Shown: positions 19,298 to 27,387 of the stretch, one piece after another
Position numbering within the stretch: the stretch's first letter is position 1
How the letters are laid out: each line of letters starts with the position of its first letter
NCBI RefSeq assembly: GCF_000620165.1
Contig: NZ_JHVN01000002.1
Span: forward strand, 124,001 to 188,000
Source of the DNA: Anoxybacillus tepidamans PS2
GTDB taxonomy: Bacteria > Bacillota > Bacilli > Bacillales > Anoxybacillaceae
Length of the DNA stretch: 64,000 nt
Direction: 5' to 3'
The notes under the pieces: generated by a model
Seen by the model: the letters and a program-made list of their open reading frames with translations, nothing else
Databases searched by the model: none
Told to the model about the DNA's origin: nothing
Translations under genes and position numbers: made by a program

Positions 19298-20161
19298 TCA
19301 TTGAAGCCGCTCTTGCGTCACTTGAAAAAATGCTTGCACTTGCGGAAGCTGCCATGCTATTTCTGTACTAATGAGCCATGTGCCTCTCGTGATAAAATGG
19401 CCGCTTCGATCTTCTAGCGAAATTTTGTGCATTGTTCTGTCTAAGTCACGGAGGGCACTTTCCGGCAAAATGGCGTAGCCAATTCCATGGTAAGCTAATT
19501 GTTTACACGTTTCGATTTGGTCCACAACGATAGTCCGCTCAGGCAATGTGGCAAATCGCTCGTGCCACCATTGCTGAATGTGGAGAGAATAGGTAGAATC
19601 GCTTTTGAACTGAATAAATGGTCGGTTCGTGCTGCGCAGCTGTTCTAAACATTCGACTTGCTGATCAATTAAATATAATCGATCAGTAAATAACAGGTGT
19701 CTCACACCGTTCCAAGTCGGTTTACCACGAACAATGCCTATATGAAAATCGCCTTCATACATCAATGCCATAATATCGCTTGTCCAACCTGTCGCCAGCG
19801 AAATTTGGACATTCGGATATCGTTCGGTAAACCGCTTCAAAATTGTAGGAAGCCAATGTTGAGCGGCAATCGAAGCGGCTGCCAGCTTTAACGTCCCGCT
19901 TGCTTCCCCATTCATTTGCACAATTTCTTCTTTAATTTGTTTGGTTGCTTTCACAACCTCTCTAGCAAGCCGGACAATTTTCTCGCCAGCTGGCGTTAAT
20001 ATCAGCCCTCGCTGTGAACGAATGAAAATTTTTGTATTCCAATTGCTTTCAATCGTCTGCAAGCGCTGTGAAAGTGCGGATTGGGTCACGTACAATTTAG
20101 CTGCTGCCTTTCTCATATTCAGCTCTTCCGCCAAAATAACAAGCAATTCGTACTCTGTCAT
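19298..20161 (-). CDS. ccpC: LysR-type regulator CcpC
   Basis: The 287-residue LysR regulator matches B. subtilis CcpC (YkuM), which represses the citrate synthase and aconitase genes and senses citrate. The N-terminal helix-turn-helix reads AEELNMRKAAAKLYVTQSAL, and the effector domain carries PFIQFKSDSTYSLHIQQWW and VDQIETCKQLAYHGIGYAIL, shared with CcpC. ATG 20161 follows GAGAGGGG; a longer reading to 20209 lacks a ribosome site. It lies upstream of dapH and diverges from the permease gene. Confidence 0.92.
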   Translation of the reverse strand: MTEYELLVILAEELNMRKAAAKLYVTQSALSQRLQTIESNWNTKIFIRSQRGLILTPAGEKIVRLAREVVKATKQIKEEIVQMNGEASGTLKLAAASIAAQHWLPTILKRFTERYPNVQISLATGWTSDIMALMYEGDFHIGIVRGKPTWNGVRHLLFTDRLYLIDQQVECLEQLRSTNRPFIQFKSDSTYSLHIQQWWHERFATLPERTIVVDQIETCKQLAYHGIGYAILPESALRDLDRTMHKISLEDRSGHFITRGTWLISTEIAWQLPQVQAFFQVTQERLQ

Positions 20162-20185
20162 CAATAGTTCCCCTCTCCCATTACA

Positions 20186-20200
20186 ATAAGTTTTTCTTAT
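20186..20200. promoter_or_regulatory. Dyad ATAAG-N5-CTTAT upstream of ccpC
   Basis: This dyad lies 25 bases before the ccpC start codon. A second CTTATCAC half occurs near 20229. As I recall, CcpC sites at citB and citZ contain similar ATAA/TTAT dyads, so this may be an autoregulatory site. This is an inference from a short match. Confidence 0.4.
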
Positions 20201-20292
20201 CACTCTCATTCATTTTTACGAAATTTCCTTATCACACTGAAACGTATATGATGGTATTAGAAGGAATGAAACAAGGAAGGGAAGATTAAAAG

Positions 20293-21024
20293 ATGGAGTT
20301 TGTCTTATTTATTATCGTTGGAGCCTTCACATCGTTTATTGGCACGTTGGCTGGTGGCGGCGGCTTGGTGGGAATGCCTGTTTTGCTCTTGATGGGCGTT
20401 CCTGTTCACCAAGCCATCTCCGCCGCTAAGTTCTCTAATACGATTAGTTCATTTTCTAGCTTTTTTGTGCTCTTTCGCGAAGGACGAATCGGATGGAAAC
20501 AAACATTGATGCTGATTCCTATAAGCCTATTCGGCGGCATTACTGGTGGATCGCTTGCCTCGGCTTTATCCGAAAAAACAATGACAGCCATTGCCATCGC
20601 GTTGTTAACGTTCGCTCTTAGTTTGCAGCTGTTTCGAAAACAGATGGTGCAACAGCGACCTGCTGCTTTTCCGAAAAAATTATATTTCATTCTTTACGCA
20701 ATCAGCGTTTACGACGGGATGTTCGGACCAGGCCAGGCTACATTACTAATGTATACTTATCTGTCCACAGGGATGGATTACTTAACAGCCGTCGCTTTTA
20801 CAAGGTTTCAAACATTTATAAGCTGCTTTGGCGCCTTTGTAACATACTTATACGCAGGCCACGTTAACTGGCACATCGCTCCCTTTTTAGCTACCGGATC
20901 GATCATCGGGGCGCAAATTTCTATAAGGCTTGCGCAAAAATTAAAAAAACAACATCTGCAAATCATTTTAAATACGGTGACTGCTCTTCTTATCGTCCAA
21001 CTGATATGGAAAGCTGTGACGTAA
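20293..21024 (+). CDS. TauE/SafE (TSUP) family permease
   Basis: The 243-residue product is a membrane protein with about seven or eight hydrophobic segments. It fits the TSUP family, whose members export sulfite, sulfoacetate or other sulfur anions. The two internal repeats each carry a Gly-rich turn, for example GTLAGGGGLVGMPVLL near residue 18 and MFGPGQATLLM in the second half. The substrate is unknown. It diverges from ccpC and converges on darB. Confidence 0.85.
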   Translation: MEFVLFIIVGAFTSFIGTLAGGGGLVGMPVLLLMGVPVHQAISAAKFSNTISSFSSFFVLFREGRIGWKQTLMLIPISLFGGITGGSLASALSEKTMTAIAIALLTFALSLQLFRKQMVQQRPAAFPKKLYFILYAISVYDGMFGPGQATLLMYTYLSTGMDYLTAVAFTRFQTFISCFGAFVTYLYAGHVNWHIAPFLATGSIIGAQISIRLAQKLKKQHLQIILNTVTALLIVQLIWKAVT

Positions 21025-21035
21025 AAAGAGTAGCC

Positions 21036-21488
21036 TCATTGACCGTAATGGTTAAAGCGTCTAAGTTGCTTCTTTAGCCGCTTTAATACTTCCCTTCTTG
21101 TAAAAATTCCTTCGAAATATCCCTCTTCATTTTCGACACAAACAAACGGGTGGTTTACGACGAGATCAATTCCTCTAATGATATGATCGTTTAACGATAA
21201 CCGCGGGATATCCTTGTTCATTACTTCTTCCACTTTCATTTTTTCTAATCGCTCAAATTCAATTCGTTCGAGCCCTAAAATCGCATCCATAATCATCGTG
21301 ATGCTAATTAACCCATGAAGTTTATATGATGTATCGAGCACAGGGATTGCAGAATATCCTGTTTTTGTTAAGACTAACAAAGCATGATTCAAATAATTCC
21401 CGACCTGAACGTGGGCGACTTTGTCGGCAGGAATAAGAAATTGTCCAACCGTCTTATCTAAAAATTCTTTACTATCAAAACTGATCAT
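21036..21488 (-). CDS. darB: c-di-AMP-binding CBS domain protein DarB
   Basis: The 150-residue protein has two CBS domains and matches B. subtilis YkuL, renamed DarB (CbpB), a cyclic di-AMP receptor that, when free of ligand, stimulates Rel and pyruvate carboxylase. The segments VGQFLIPADKVAHVQVGNYL and ALLVLTKTGYSAIPVLD are almost identical to YkuL. ATG 21488 gives the expected MISFDS start; a longer reading to 21596 overlaps the terminator of the upstream gene and is rejected. Confidence 0.92.
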   Translation of the reverse strand: MISFDSKEFLDKTVGQFLIPADKVAHVQVGNYLNHALLVLTKTGYSAIPVLDTSYKLHGLISITMIMDAILGLERIEFERLEKMKVEEVMNKDIPRLSLNDHIIRGIDLVVNHPFVCVENEEGYFEGIFTRREVLKRLKKQLRRFNHYGQ

Positions 21489-21553
21489 TTTTCTTTTCCG
21501 CCTTTCCCTTATACTTCTTCCCTCCTTCAGTTTAACATACTCGACGCTGTCCA

Positions 21554-21589
21554 TAAAAAAATAACTATCGCTCCTAAAGCGACAGTTCT
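21554..21589 (-). terminator. Terminator of the 67-residue protein gene
   Basis: On the minus strand CTGTCGCT and AGCGATAG pair with one G-U, around a TTAGG loop, followed by TTATTTTTTT. The stop codon at 21574-21576 lies in the loop. Confidence 0.7.
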
Positions 21590-21777
21590 TCAACAATTCG
21601 GCGGTACAGTTTCATTAAACTTCTGTACCTTGCTTCGTCTACTTGCTTATAACCAGACTCCATATCGGCAATTTCACAGCTAATAAGTTCTAACGCATAC
21701 TGCTGAGTAAAGAGCACATCCAACAATAATGTTTGCTCATCTAACGACAACCGCTCAAGCCATTGGTTCTGCATCAT
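21574..21777 (-). CDS. Small acidic protein of unknown function
   Basis: The 67-residue product (MMQNQWLERLSLDEQTLLLD at the start) is predicted helical and soluble. AAGGAGGGTG precedes ATG 21777, a strong ribosome site. I recognise no family. It lies upstream of darB, but a terminator separates them. Confidence 0.65.
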   Translation of the reverse strand: MMQNQWLERLSLDEQTLLLDVLFTQQYALELISCEIADMESGYKQVDEARYRSLMKLYRRIVEELSL

Positions 21778-21835
21778 TCACCCTCCTTGTCAACGTCACT
21801 AGTATATATTCGCAACCTCAATAAAAAAGTCCGAA

Positions 21836-21866
21836 AAAAAAGCCTTCGCCAGTGGGAAGACTTTTT
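21836..21866 (-). terminator. Weak terminator after the zinc-ribbon gene
   Basis: AAAAGCCTTC and GAAGACTTTT pair with one mismatch around GCCAGTGG, overlapping the stop codon of the gene at 21865. Confidence 0.5.
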
Positions 21867-22011
21867 AGCCTTTGCTTGTATAAATATTGCGCAATGTAAA
21901 ATGGCAGGAAGGGCATGTATAGATCACATTCTGGTTTGACTGTGCGGTCAACACTTCTTCTAACTGTGCCTGTTTTTGGCACATCGGACAGGTCACTAGA
22001 GGCCGTTTCAT
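21865..22011 (-). CDS. Small zinc-ribbon-like protein coupled to ykuJ
   Basis: This 48-residue product has two CXXC pairs, TCPMCQKQ near residue 8 and TCPSCHFT near residue 33, typical of a one-domain zinc ribbon. Its ATG overlaps the ykuJ stop codon in a TGATG arrangement, so translation is probably coupled. In B. subtilis a small gene, ykzF, occupies a similar place, but I cannot confirm that they are homologous. The function is unknown. Confidence 0.75.
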   Translation of the reverse strand: MKRPLVTCPMCQKQAQLEEVLTAQSNQNVIYTCPSCHFTLRNIYTSKG

Positions 22012-22268
22012 CATCTCACCTCGCTTCGTTCATGTAATAGTTCAAAAATTTCAATCGCAATCATATCGATATTGTCAAATTGGTATGTTTTCGGTTTTTT
22101 TCCTTTCTCATACACCTCTAATATAAACATGTCGGTTTTCGCCAAATATGTAACACTGCATCTTTTTTCCCCGTTTACTTCAAAATTTCGTTGCGGAGCC
22201 TCGTTTCCATTAGGTTCTTGGTCACGAAGCTGCGTGAGACGTTGAATAATCCCTAACAATTGAGACAT
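22011..22268 (-). CDS. ykuJ: DUF1797 family protein YkuJ
   Basis: The 85-residue protein matches B. subtilis YkuJ (DUF1797), for which a structure is known but no function. Typical segments are MSQLLGIIQRL at the start, NFEVNGEKRCSV in the middle and YQFDNIDMIAIEIFELL near the end. AAAGGAGG precedes ATG 22268. It is translationally coupled to the zinc-ribbon gene downstream. Confidence 0.9.
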   Translation of the reverse strand: MSQLLGIIQRLTQLRDQEPNGNEAPQRNFEVNGEKRCSVTYLAKTDMFILEVYEKGKKPKTYQFDNIDMIAIEIFELLHERSEVR

Positions 22269-22305
22269 AATTTTTCCTCCTTTTATGCGAAAAAGGGCGC
22301 TTTAT

Positions 22306-22334
22306 TTTATAGTATGAGCCCAAACAGCGGTAAA
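22306..22334 (-). promoter_or_regulatory. Sigma-A promoter of ykuJ
   Basis: On the minus strand TTTACC (22329-22334) and TATAAA (22306-22311) are separated by 17 bases, about 35 bases before the ykuJ start. Confidence 0.65.
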
Positions 22335-22373
22335 CATGAGTACATGACAATGTTCCCCCATTTTATTATAACA

Positions 22374-22406
22374 AAAAAAGGACAATCCTTTCATCGGATT
22401 GTCCTT
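22374..22406 (-). terminator. Terminator of the ykuI group
   Basis: On the minus strand AAGGACAATCC and GGATTGTCCTT are perfect arms around a seven-base loop, followed by a T tract. Confidence 0.9.
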
Positions 22407-22415
22407 CTCTGATTA

Positions 22416-22649
22416 CTACCGGTAATTCCATGCAAAATAAGCAATCATGCCGATCGCCAATAAACCAGCAATTAAGTAAGCCAGAAGCACAGGGTTGCGC
22501 ATATACGGATGCTCTTGAATTTTTCCATTTATAGGTGCATCATACTGTTCTTGCAGCCTTTGGCGTCTCCCGAGTGAGTACGTGTATATAAATCCTACGA
22601 CTGCGATTAGAAATACAATGATTGATAATATAAATGAGAGTTGTGCCAT
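22416..22649 (-). CDS. Small two-helix membrane protein
   Basis: The 77-residue product has two hydrophobic segments, about residues 6-25 and 54-74, joined by a charged loop that starts at GRRQRLQEQYD. It is probably a membrane hairpin. GAGGTG precedes ATG 22649. It lies 50 bases after ykuI and may be cotranscribed with it. I recognise no family. Confidence 0.65.
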   Translation of the reverse strand: MAQLSFILSIIVFLIAVVGFIYTYSLGRRQRLQEQYDAPINGKIQEHPYMRNPVLLAYLIAGLLAIGMIAYFAWNYR

Positions 22650-22699
22650 CGTATTTTCACCTCAGGCTTACTTTCCCACAAACGCTTCATTTTATTCGA

Positions 22700-23917
22700 C
22701 TAATAATGTGCGTCATGCTCAAATAAGTAACTATACGATAAATCGATAAACAAGTAATGGCGTTCATCAATCGGATATGAATACGTGCGAATCGTTTCTC
22801 CTGTTTCGATATCCGCATACAAATCAGACAAAATCCCTCTTTTTCGTGAACGCATACGTATGATATTTTCTAGGAAATATGGGCGCCAACTCCAATTTTT
22901 CATACAATATTCCGGCTGCAGCTTCCATTCATTGTTCTGCCTGAATATATTCGCCGATTGTTGGAATCCGTCCTCATCGCATATATATATCCGAAAACAC
23001 GCATCGCCTAACTCAGTCGATAGGCAAGTAATAAGCTCATTAAAATTAGCTGTTTTTTTATATTTCATTAACAGCGACGTGATTCTCAGTTGAAACTGCT
23101 CCGAGATGTTATACAATGTTTGCAGTTTTTTCTTCTCCTGTTGGATAAAATGATGACATTCTTGACGAAGACGCTCCTTCAAAAAATCAGGCGACAACAA
23201 ATGCGGAAACGGTTCTGCCAGATAATATCCCTGATAATACCGCCCGCCATTTCTCCAAGCATATTGCAGCTGGAACGCGGCTTCAATATCCTCATATAAG
23301 AGGGTTGCACCAATCTTTCTTGCCAGTAAAGAGAGAGAGTAAAGCACATCTTGATACGAGTAGTTGGTCGACGTTTTCCGCAGTTCGCGCAAATCGATTT
23401 TTAAAATATCAGGATCCAACAAACTAATCCGTTCTAGATTGCTGCTGTGCTCTCCAATATTATCAAGAGCAACACGAATCCCATATGTACGAATATATGT
23501 TAGTAAATGACCAAGCTGATTGAAATCGCCTTTAAAGTGTTGTTCATTAATCTCTAATACAATGCGTTCAAGCGATAACCCCTTTTCTTCATATTGGAAG
23601 AGCAGTTTTAAAAACGACTCCGCCCGGTCAAGCATAAGTAAATTTGCATCCCGATTAAGAAAAATAAACGTCGAATCATCTCCATTGGAAAGGAAGTAAT
23701 CAAGCGCTTTTTTCGTTACTGTTTCATCAACCTCGAGACGAAATTCTTCCGGTATCGTTTCATCATGAAAGAATGGCCCTAAACTAAATACTGAGCCTTC
23801 TGATTCATACCTCCCTAATACTTCATAACCGATAACACGGTGTTCATCTGCACTAAAAATCGCTTGGTAATATGGGATGACGTGTTGCAAGTTCGCTACA
23901 ATGTCTAAGGCATCCAT
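22700..23917 (-). CDS. ykuI: EAL-domain c-di-GMP-binding protein YkuI
   Basis: The 405-residue protein matches B. subtilis YkuI, with an N-terminal EAL domain and a C-terminal PAS-like YkuI_C domain. The signature EAL is EVL here (IGYEVLGRYESEG), as in YkuI, which binds c-di-GMP but has shown no phosphodiesterase activity. The C-terminal domain ends YPIDERHYLFIDLSYSYLFE. ATG 23917 follows GAGGTGAGCG; a longer reading to 23947 includes that ribosome site and is rejected. Confidence 0.92.
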   Translation of the reverse strand: MDALDIVANLQHVIPYYQAIFSADEHRVIGYEVLGRYESEGSVFSLGPFFHDETIPEEFRLEVDETVTKKALDYFLSNGDDSTFIFLNRDANLLMLDRAESFLKLLFQYEEKGLSLERIVLEINEQHFKGDFNQLGHLLTYIRTYGIRVALDNIGEHSSNLERISLLDPDILKIDLRELRKTSTNYSYQDVLYSLSLLARKIGATLLYEDIEAAFQLQYAWRNGGRYYQGYYLAEPFPHLLSPDFLKERLRQECHHFIQQEKKKLQTLYNISEQFQLRITSLLMKYKKTANFNELITCLSTELGDACFRIYICDEDGFQQSANIFRQNNEWKLQPEYCMKNWSWRPYFLENIIRMRSRKRGILSDLYADIETGETIRTYSYPIDERHYLFIDLSYSYLFEHDAHY

Positions 23918-24031
23918 GTCGCTCACCTCATTTTCTGCACTCGCCATTTTGCATATTATACCATATAGCTTCTTTTCCTCATAAAGAAAAACATCGCTGG
24001 CATACTATAAGCAAAAATATAGGTGATTACG

Positions 24032-24805
24032 GTGAAACGAATTTATATATCAATGGCCCTTTTTATATTGCTTGGTTGTTCCTACGAAGAAAAAAACGAA
24101 TATATAAGCAGCAGGGAAGCGGCTATAGTCAACATAAGTTTACAATCCATCAAACCATTAGAAGGCACTCCGACTAATAAAGCCGTCTCTTCTGAAGTAA
24201 AACAGCCAGAAAAAATCATTCTCGATGTTCCTTTAATTAAGCAAAAACCTGAACTAAAATATGGCTGCGAAGTAACAAGCTTAGCTATGGTGTTGCAATA
24301 TGCTGGTGTACACGTCAACAAAATGACGTTGGCGAAGCAAATCAAAAAAGACGTGGATCCAAAAGTGCACAACAAGCGCGGCGACATTATCTCATGGGGA
24401 AATCCAGCCGACGGATTTGTTGGAGATATGACGGGAAAAACAAGCGGCTATGCAGTATATGATGAACCAATCACAGAATTGATGGAAAAATATTTACCAG
24501 AACGCGCTATCAACCTAACAGGACATTCTTTCGATGAATTGTTAAAATATGTTGCCAATAAACGTCCAGTCGTCGTATGGACGACTGGCGATTATCGCCT
24601 TCCGGACCGCTGGGAGAGCTGGAAACATGGAGGACAAACCATTCGAACACCTCTTGACTTGCATGCGGTCGTTCTCGTTGGCTTTGATAAACATTTTGTT
24701 TATATTAACGATCCATTATCGGGAAAGAAAGCGCACAAAGTTGCTAAACATCAGTTTATTGACTCGTGGATCGCTTTAAGAAAAAGGGCGGTTTCGTATA
24801 ATTAA
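24032..24805 (+). CDS. C39-like peptidase family lipoprotein
   Basis: The 257-residue product has a lipoprotein signal peptide with lipobox LLGC (Cys16). The C-terminal half is a papain-like C39 fold: the catalytic Cys is in YGCEVTSLAMVLQYAG, the His in DLHAVVLVGFD and the Asp in YINDPLSG. Related Bacillus proteins such as YvpB have no known substrate. The start is probably GTG 24032, five bases after AGGTGA; a GTG at 24023 overlaps the ribosome site. It should act on the outer surface of the membrane. Confidence 0.82.
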   Translation: MKRIYISMALFILLGCSYEEKNEYISSREAAIVNISLQSIKPLEGTPTNKAVSSEVKQPEKIILDVPLIKQKPELKYGCEVTSLAMVLQYAGVHVNKMTLAKQIKKDVDPKVHNKRGDIISWGNPADGFVGDMTGKTSGYAVYDEPITELMEKYLPERAINLTGHSFDELLKYVANKRPVVVWTTGDYRLPDRWESWKHGGQTIRTPLDLHAVVLVGFDKHFVYINDPLSGKKAHKVAKHQFIDSWIALRKRAVSYN

Positions 24806-24817
24806 AACCGCCCTTTT
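24786..24817 (+). terminator. Terminator overlapping the end of the C39 gene
   Basis: GGGCGGTTT and AAACCGCCC pair around the stop codon and are followed by TTTT. Confidence 0.82.
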
Positions 24818-24823
24818 CCCCTG

Positions 24824-25588
24824 TCAAAATGGATGCATATTGAGCCATTGGCCTCCGTCCATTGTAATGCACTCCCCATTAATGTAGGCAGCTTCATCAG
24901 AAAGCAAAAACGAGGCAAGCGCAGCGATTTCCTCAGGGGTGCCAAGCCGACCGAGAGGAACGCTTTCTAATGTTCGCTTGGCGGCTTCTTCTGATTCCCA
25001 AAGCTTTTCCGCTCCTCCTGTCCGTTCGATCGGTCCTGGAGCAATTGCGTTCACGCGGATTCCATATTTTTTTCCCCACTCTACAGCAAGGGTACGCGTC
25101 ATCGTCAATACGCCCGCTTTGGCGCACGCGGAATGAATGACTCCTACCCCTGCGTTCCATGCATATGTAGCCACCATATTAATAATGGATCCTTTTTCCC
25201 GCTTATTAATCCAGTAATTCCCCACCTCACGGCTGCAATAAAATGTTCCGTTTAATACAATATTAATAACGCTATTCCATCCATTAATTGACAATTTTTC
25301 TGCCGGGCAAATAAAGTTGCCTGCCGCGTTGTTAATAAGTGCATCAATTTTGCCAAAAGCAGCGTCTGTACGTTTTACCATTTCTGCTACAAGCTCCGGG
25401 TCTCGCACATCCATTTGAATCGGCAATACTGTACCATTTGGCGACTCGATTTCCCTCTTTGCCTCTTCAAGCGCATCCATCCGTCGTCCCGTAATCACAA
25501 CATTTGCTCCCTGCTCTACGAATCGCTTGGCCATATACTTTCCCATTCCACTCGATCCGCCAGTTACAATAATCACCTTTTCTTTCAT
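24824..25588 (-). CDS. fadH: 2,4-dienoyl-CoA reductase FadH
   Basis: The 254-residue short-chain dehydrogenase matches B. subtilis FadH (YkuF), which reduces 2,4-dienoyl-CoA with NADPH in degradation of unsaturated fatty acids. The cofactor loop is TGGSSGMG near residue 8; NNAAGNF is the structural motif; the active-site segment HSACAKAGV has Lys but not the usual YXXXK, as in dienoyl-CoA reductases. ATG 25588 follows GGGGGAG. A FadR-type box lies directly upstream. Confidence 0.88.
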   Translation of the reverse strand: MKEKVIIVTGGSSGMGKYMAKRFVEQGANVVITGRRMDALEEAKREIESPNGTVLPIQMDVRDPELVAEMVKRTDAAFGKIDALINNAAGNFICPAEKLSINGWNSVINIVLNGTFYCSREVGNYWINKREKGSIINMVATYAWNAGVGVIHSACAKAGVLTMTRTLAVEWGKKYGIRVNAIAPGPIERTGGAEKLWESEEAAKRTLESVPLGRLGTPEEIAALASFLLSDEAAYINGECITMDGGQWLNMHPF

Positions 25589-25606
25589 ATTTCTCCCCCT
25601 AATTAA

Positions 25607-25624
25607 TGAGTGACTATTCATTCA
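25607..25624 (-). promoter_or_regulatory. FadR operator upstream of fadH
   Basis: TGAGTGACTATTCATTCA matches the B. subtilis FadR consensus TGAATGAMTANTCATTCA at all but one position. It lies 19 bases before the fadH start, downstream of a TACAAT -10-like element. FadR represses fatty-acid degradation genes and is released by long-chain acyl-CoA. Confidence 0.85.
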
Positions 25625-25741
25625 TTTTAATTGTACTATAAATAGACATAATTTTCTAACATTTATTTGGTTTGTTTGTTTACTTTTCTGTTTGACTTTT
25701 CCCATTTATAATATAAATAATTGTGAAAGGACGTAGATACG

Positions 25742-26617
25742 ATGAAACCGATGACTCAAATAAATAGAAGAACGTTTTTAAAAAAAAGCGCTCTCTCTTT
25801 ATTAGGGGGAATGTTTGTCGCTTCGTTCGGCTATTATTATGCAAGGTTTATTGAACCGAGCCGGCTGACCGTCACAGAACATTCCATCGTCCACCCATTA
25901 ATTCCGAAAGGCTTTGACGGTGTAACCATTCTACAGTTTAGCGATACGCATCTTGGACATTACTACTCGCTTGATCGACTCAGCCATATTGTCAAACGAA
26001 TCAATGATATCAGCCCTGACCTTGTCGTGTTTACCGGCGATTTAATCGATGCACCAAATCAATATCCATATATCGACGACATTATTCCAATTTTATCCGA
26101 TATTCGAGCGCCGCTTGGGAAATTTTCAATTTACGGCAATCACGATCATGGAGGATACGGCACTGATTTATACCGAAACATCATGGAACGTGCCGGATTT
26201 CGCATGCTTCTTAATGAGCATGTCATGATTGAGTTGATTGACAATAGCAAAATCGCTATCGCCGGTTCTGACGATCTCATGCTTGGCAAACCTCATTTCG
26301 ATCGCATGTTCCATCAAATCTCTCCTTCCACATACACGATTTTATTGCTACACGAGCCAGATGGAGCAATGAAAGCAGCCCGTTACCCCGTTCATTTGCA
26401 ACTGTCTGGGCATAGCCACGGAGGGCAGATTCAACTTCCATTTATCGGCCCCCTAATTACGCCGCCGCTTGCTATTCAGTATTATGAAGGATTTTATAAA
26501 ATTCAGGATCTAACCCTTTATGTTAATAGAGGATTAGGCACAACGAGAATGCCGTTTCGCTTTCTTAGCCCACCTGAGTTAACTGTTTTCACATTAAAAC
26601 ATCAACCACCCTCATAG
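25742..26617 (+). CDS. ykuE: Tat-exported metallophosphoesterase YkuE
   Basis: The 291-residue calcineurin-like phosphoesterase has a twin-arginine signal, NRRTFLKK at residues 8-15, followed by a hydrophobic stretch. Metal-binding motifs appear in order: SDTHLGH, GDLID, GNHDHGG and SGHSHGGQ. B. subtilis YkuE is exported by TatAyCy to the cell wall and binds metal. The membrane-side substrate is unknown. The gene diverges from fadH. Confidence 0.93.
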   Translation: MKPMTQINRRTFLKKSALSLLGGMFVASFGYYYARFIEPSRLTVTEHSIVHPLIPKGFDGVTILQFSDTHLGHYYSLDRLSHIVKRINDISPDLVVFTGDLIDAPNQYPYIDDIIPILSDIRAPLGKFSIYGNHDHGGYGTDLYRNIMERAGFRMLLNEHVMIELIDNSKIAIAGSDDLMLGKPHFDRMFHQISPSTYTILLLHEPDGAMKAARYPVHLQLSGHSHGGQIQLPFIGPLITPPLAIQYYEGFYKIQDLTLYVNRGLGTTRMPFRFLSPPELTVFTLKHQPPS

Positions 26618-26629
26618 GGGGTGGTTGAT
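26601..26629. terminator. Hairpin between convergent ykuE and crcB
   Basis: ATCAACCACCC and GGGTGGTTGAT are perfect 11-base arms around the ykuE stop codon. T tracts are short on both sides, so termination may be weak. Confidence 0.65.
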
Positions 26630-26986
26630 TTATAAAAAGTTATAAGCTAGCACAAACAACGCTATACTTCCAAAGATGGACAGAACAATATATATAAAAG
26701 CGTATGTATATTGTTTTTCACGCAACAGTTGGATCGCTTCAATGCTGAATGTTGAAAACGTTGTAAACGCGCCAAAAAAACCGATGGTCACTGCGTGGGG
26801 AATCTGCCAATGATAATCACGGGTAAATGCCGTTACCATTCCCAATCCAAACGACCCGATTCCATTGACCAAAACCATCGCTAAAGGAAACGCGGGGAAG
26901 ATGTTTCGCGACATAAACCACTTGCCAAAGCAATAGCGCAAGTACGCGCCGACAGCTCCTCCTAAAGCAATCGTCATAAGATTCAT
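26630..26986 (-). CDS. crcB: Fluoride channel subunit CrcB (second of pair)
   Basis: The 118-residue, four-helix membrane protein belongs to the CrcB/Fluc family, which forms dual-topology dimers that export fluoride. Family motifs GGAVGAYLRYCFG near the N-terminus and GAFTTFSTFS in the third helix are present. ATG 26986 overlaps the stop of the upstream crcB by four bases (ATGA). Tandem unequal copies usually form a heterodimer with opposite orientations, which I infer here. Confidence 0.92.
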   Translation of the reverse strand: MNLMTIALGGAVGAYLRYCFGKWFMSRNIFPAFPLAMVLVNGIGSFGLGMVTAFTRDYHWQIPHAVTIGFFGAFTTFSTFSIEAIQLLREKQYTYAFIYIVLSIFGSIALFVLAYNFL

Positions 26987-27378
26987 GCCGTCCCCCCCTT
27001 TTGTCTCCATTGCCGACTGCAAATCGCAAGTCCCCCCCAGCCGGCGATCAGCCCCGAAGCAAGCGACATTGAAACATACGTAAAGCTTGACCATAGATGC
27101 CCATTGATCACCAGTTGAACCGCTTCCTTGCTAAACGTTGACATCGTGGTTAAACCGCCGCAAAAACCAGTGCCGATCGCTGCTTTTAACGTATCGTCAA
27201 CCGGCTTTTTAAGTGAATAGCCGGTAAGTGTCCCTAAAATGAATGAACCCACAATATTGACAACAAGCGTCGCAATCGGCCATGGCGCATCGATCCACCC
27301 ATTCACTAAAGAACGTGCGACAGCTCCAGCGGCTCCACCGACTGCCACGGCAGCTCCTATCTTCCAAGTTCCGCTCAT
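26983..27378 (-). CDS. crcB: Fluoride channel subunit CrcB (first of pair)
   Basis: The 131-residue Fluc-family protein has the motifs GGAAGAVARSL and GFCGGLTTMSTFS and four predicted membrane helices. It lies nine bases after the ppk stop and overlaps the second crcB. AAGGGGAAT precedes ATG 27378. No fluoride riboswitch fits the space upstream, so expression presumably comes from the ppx-ppk promoter. Confidence 0.92.
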   Translation of the reverse strand: MSGTWKIGAAVAVGGAAGAVARSLVNGWIDAPWPIATLVVNIVGSFILGTLTGYSLKKPVDDTLKAAIGTGFCGGLTTMSTFSKEAVQLVINGHLWSSFTYVSMSLASGLIAGWGGLAICSRQWRQKGGTA

Positions 27379-27387
27379 ATTCCCCTT

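Noticed and set aside
27379-27387. A fluoride riboswitch before the crcB pair
   Set aside because: Only nine bases separate ppk and crcB, and I saw no crcB-motif fold at the end of ppk.
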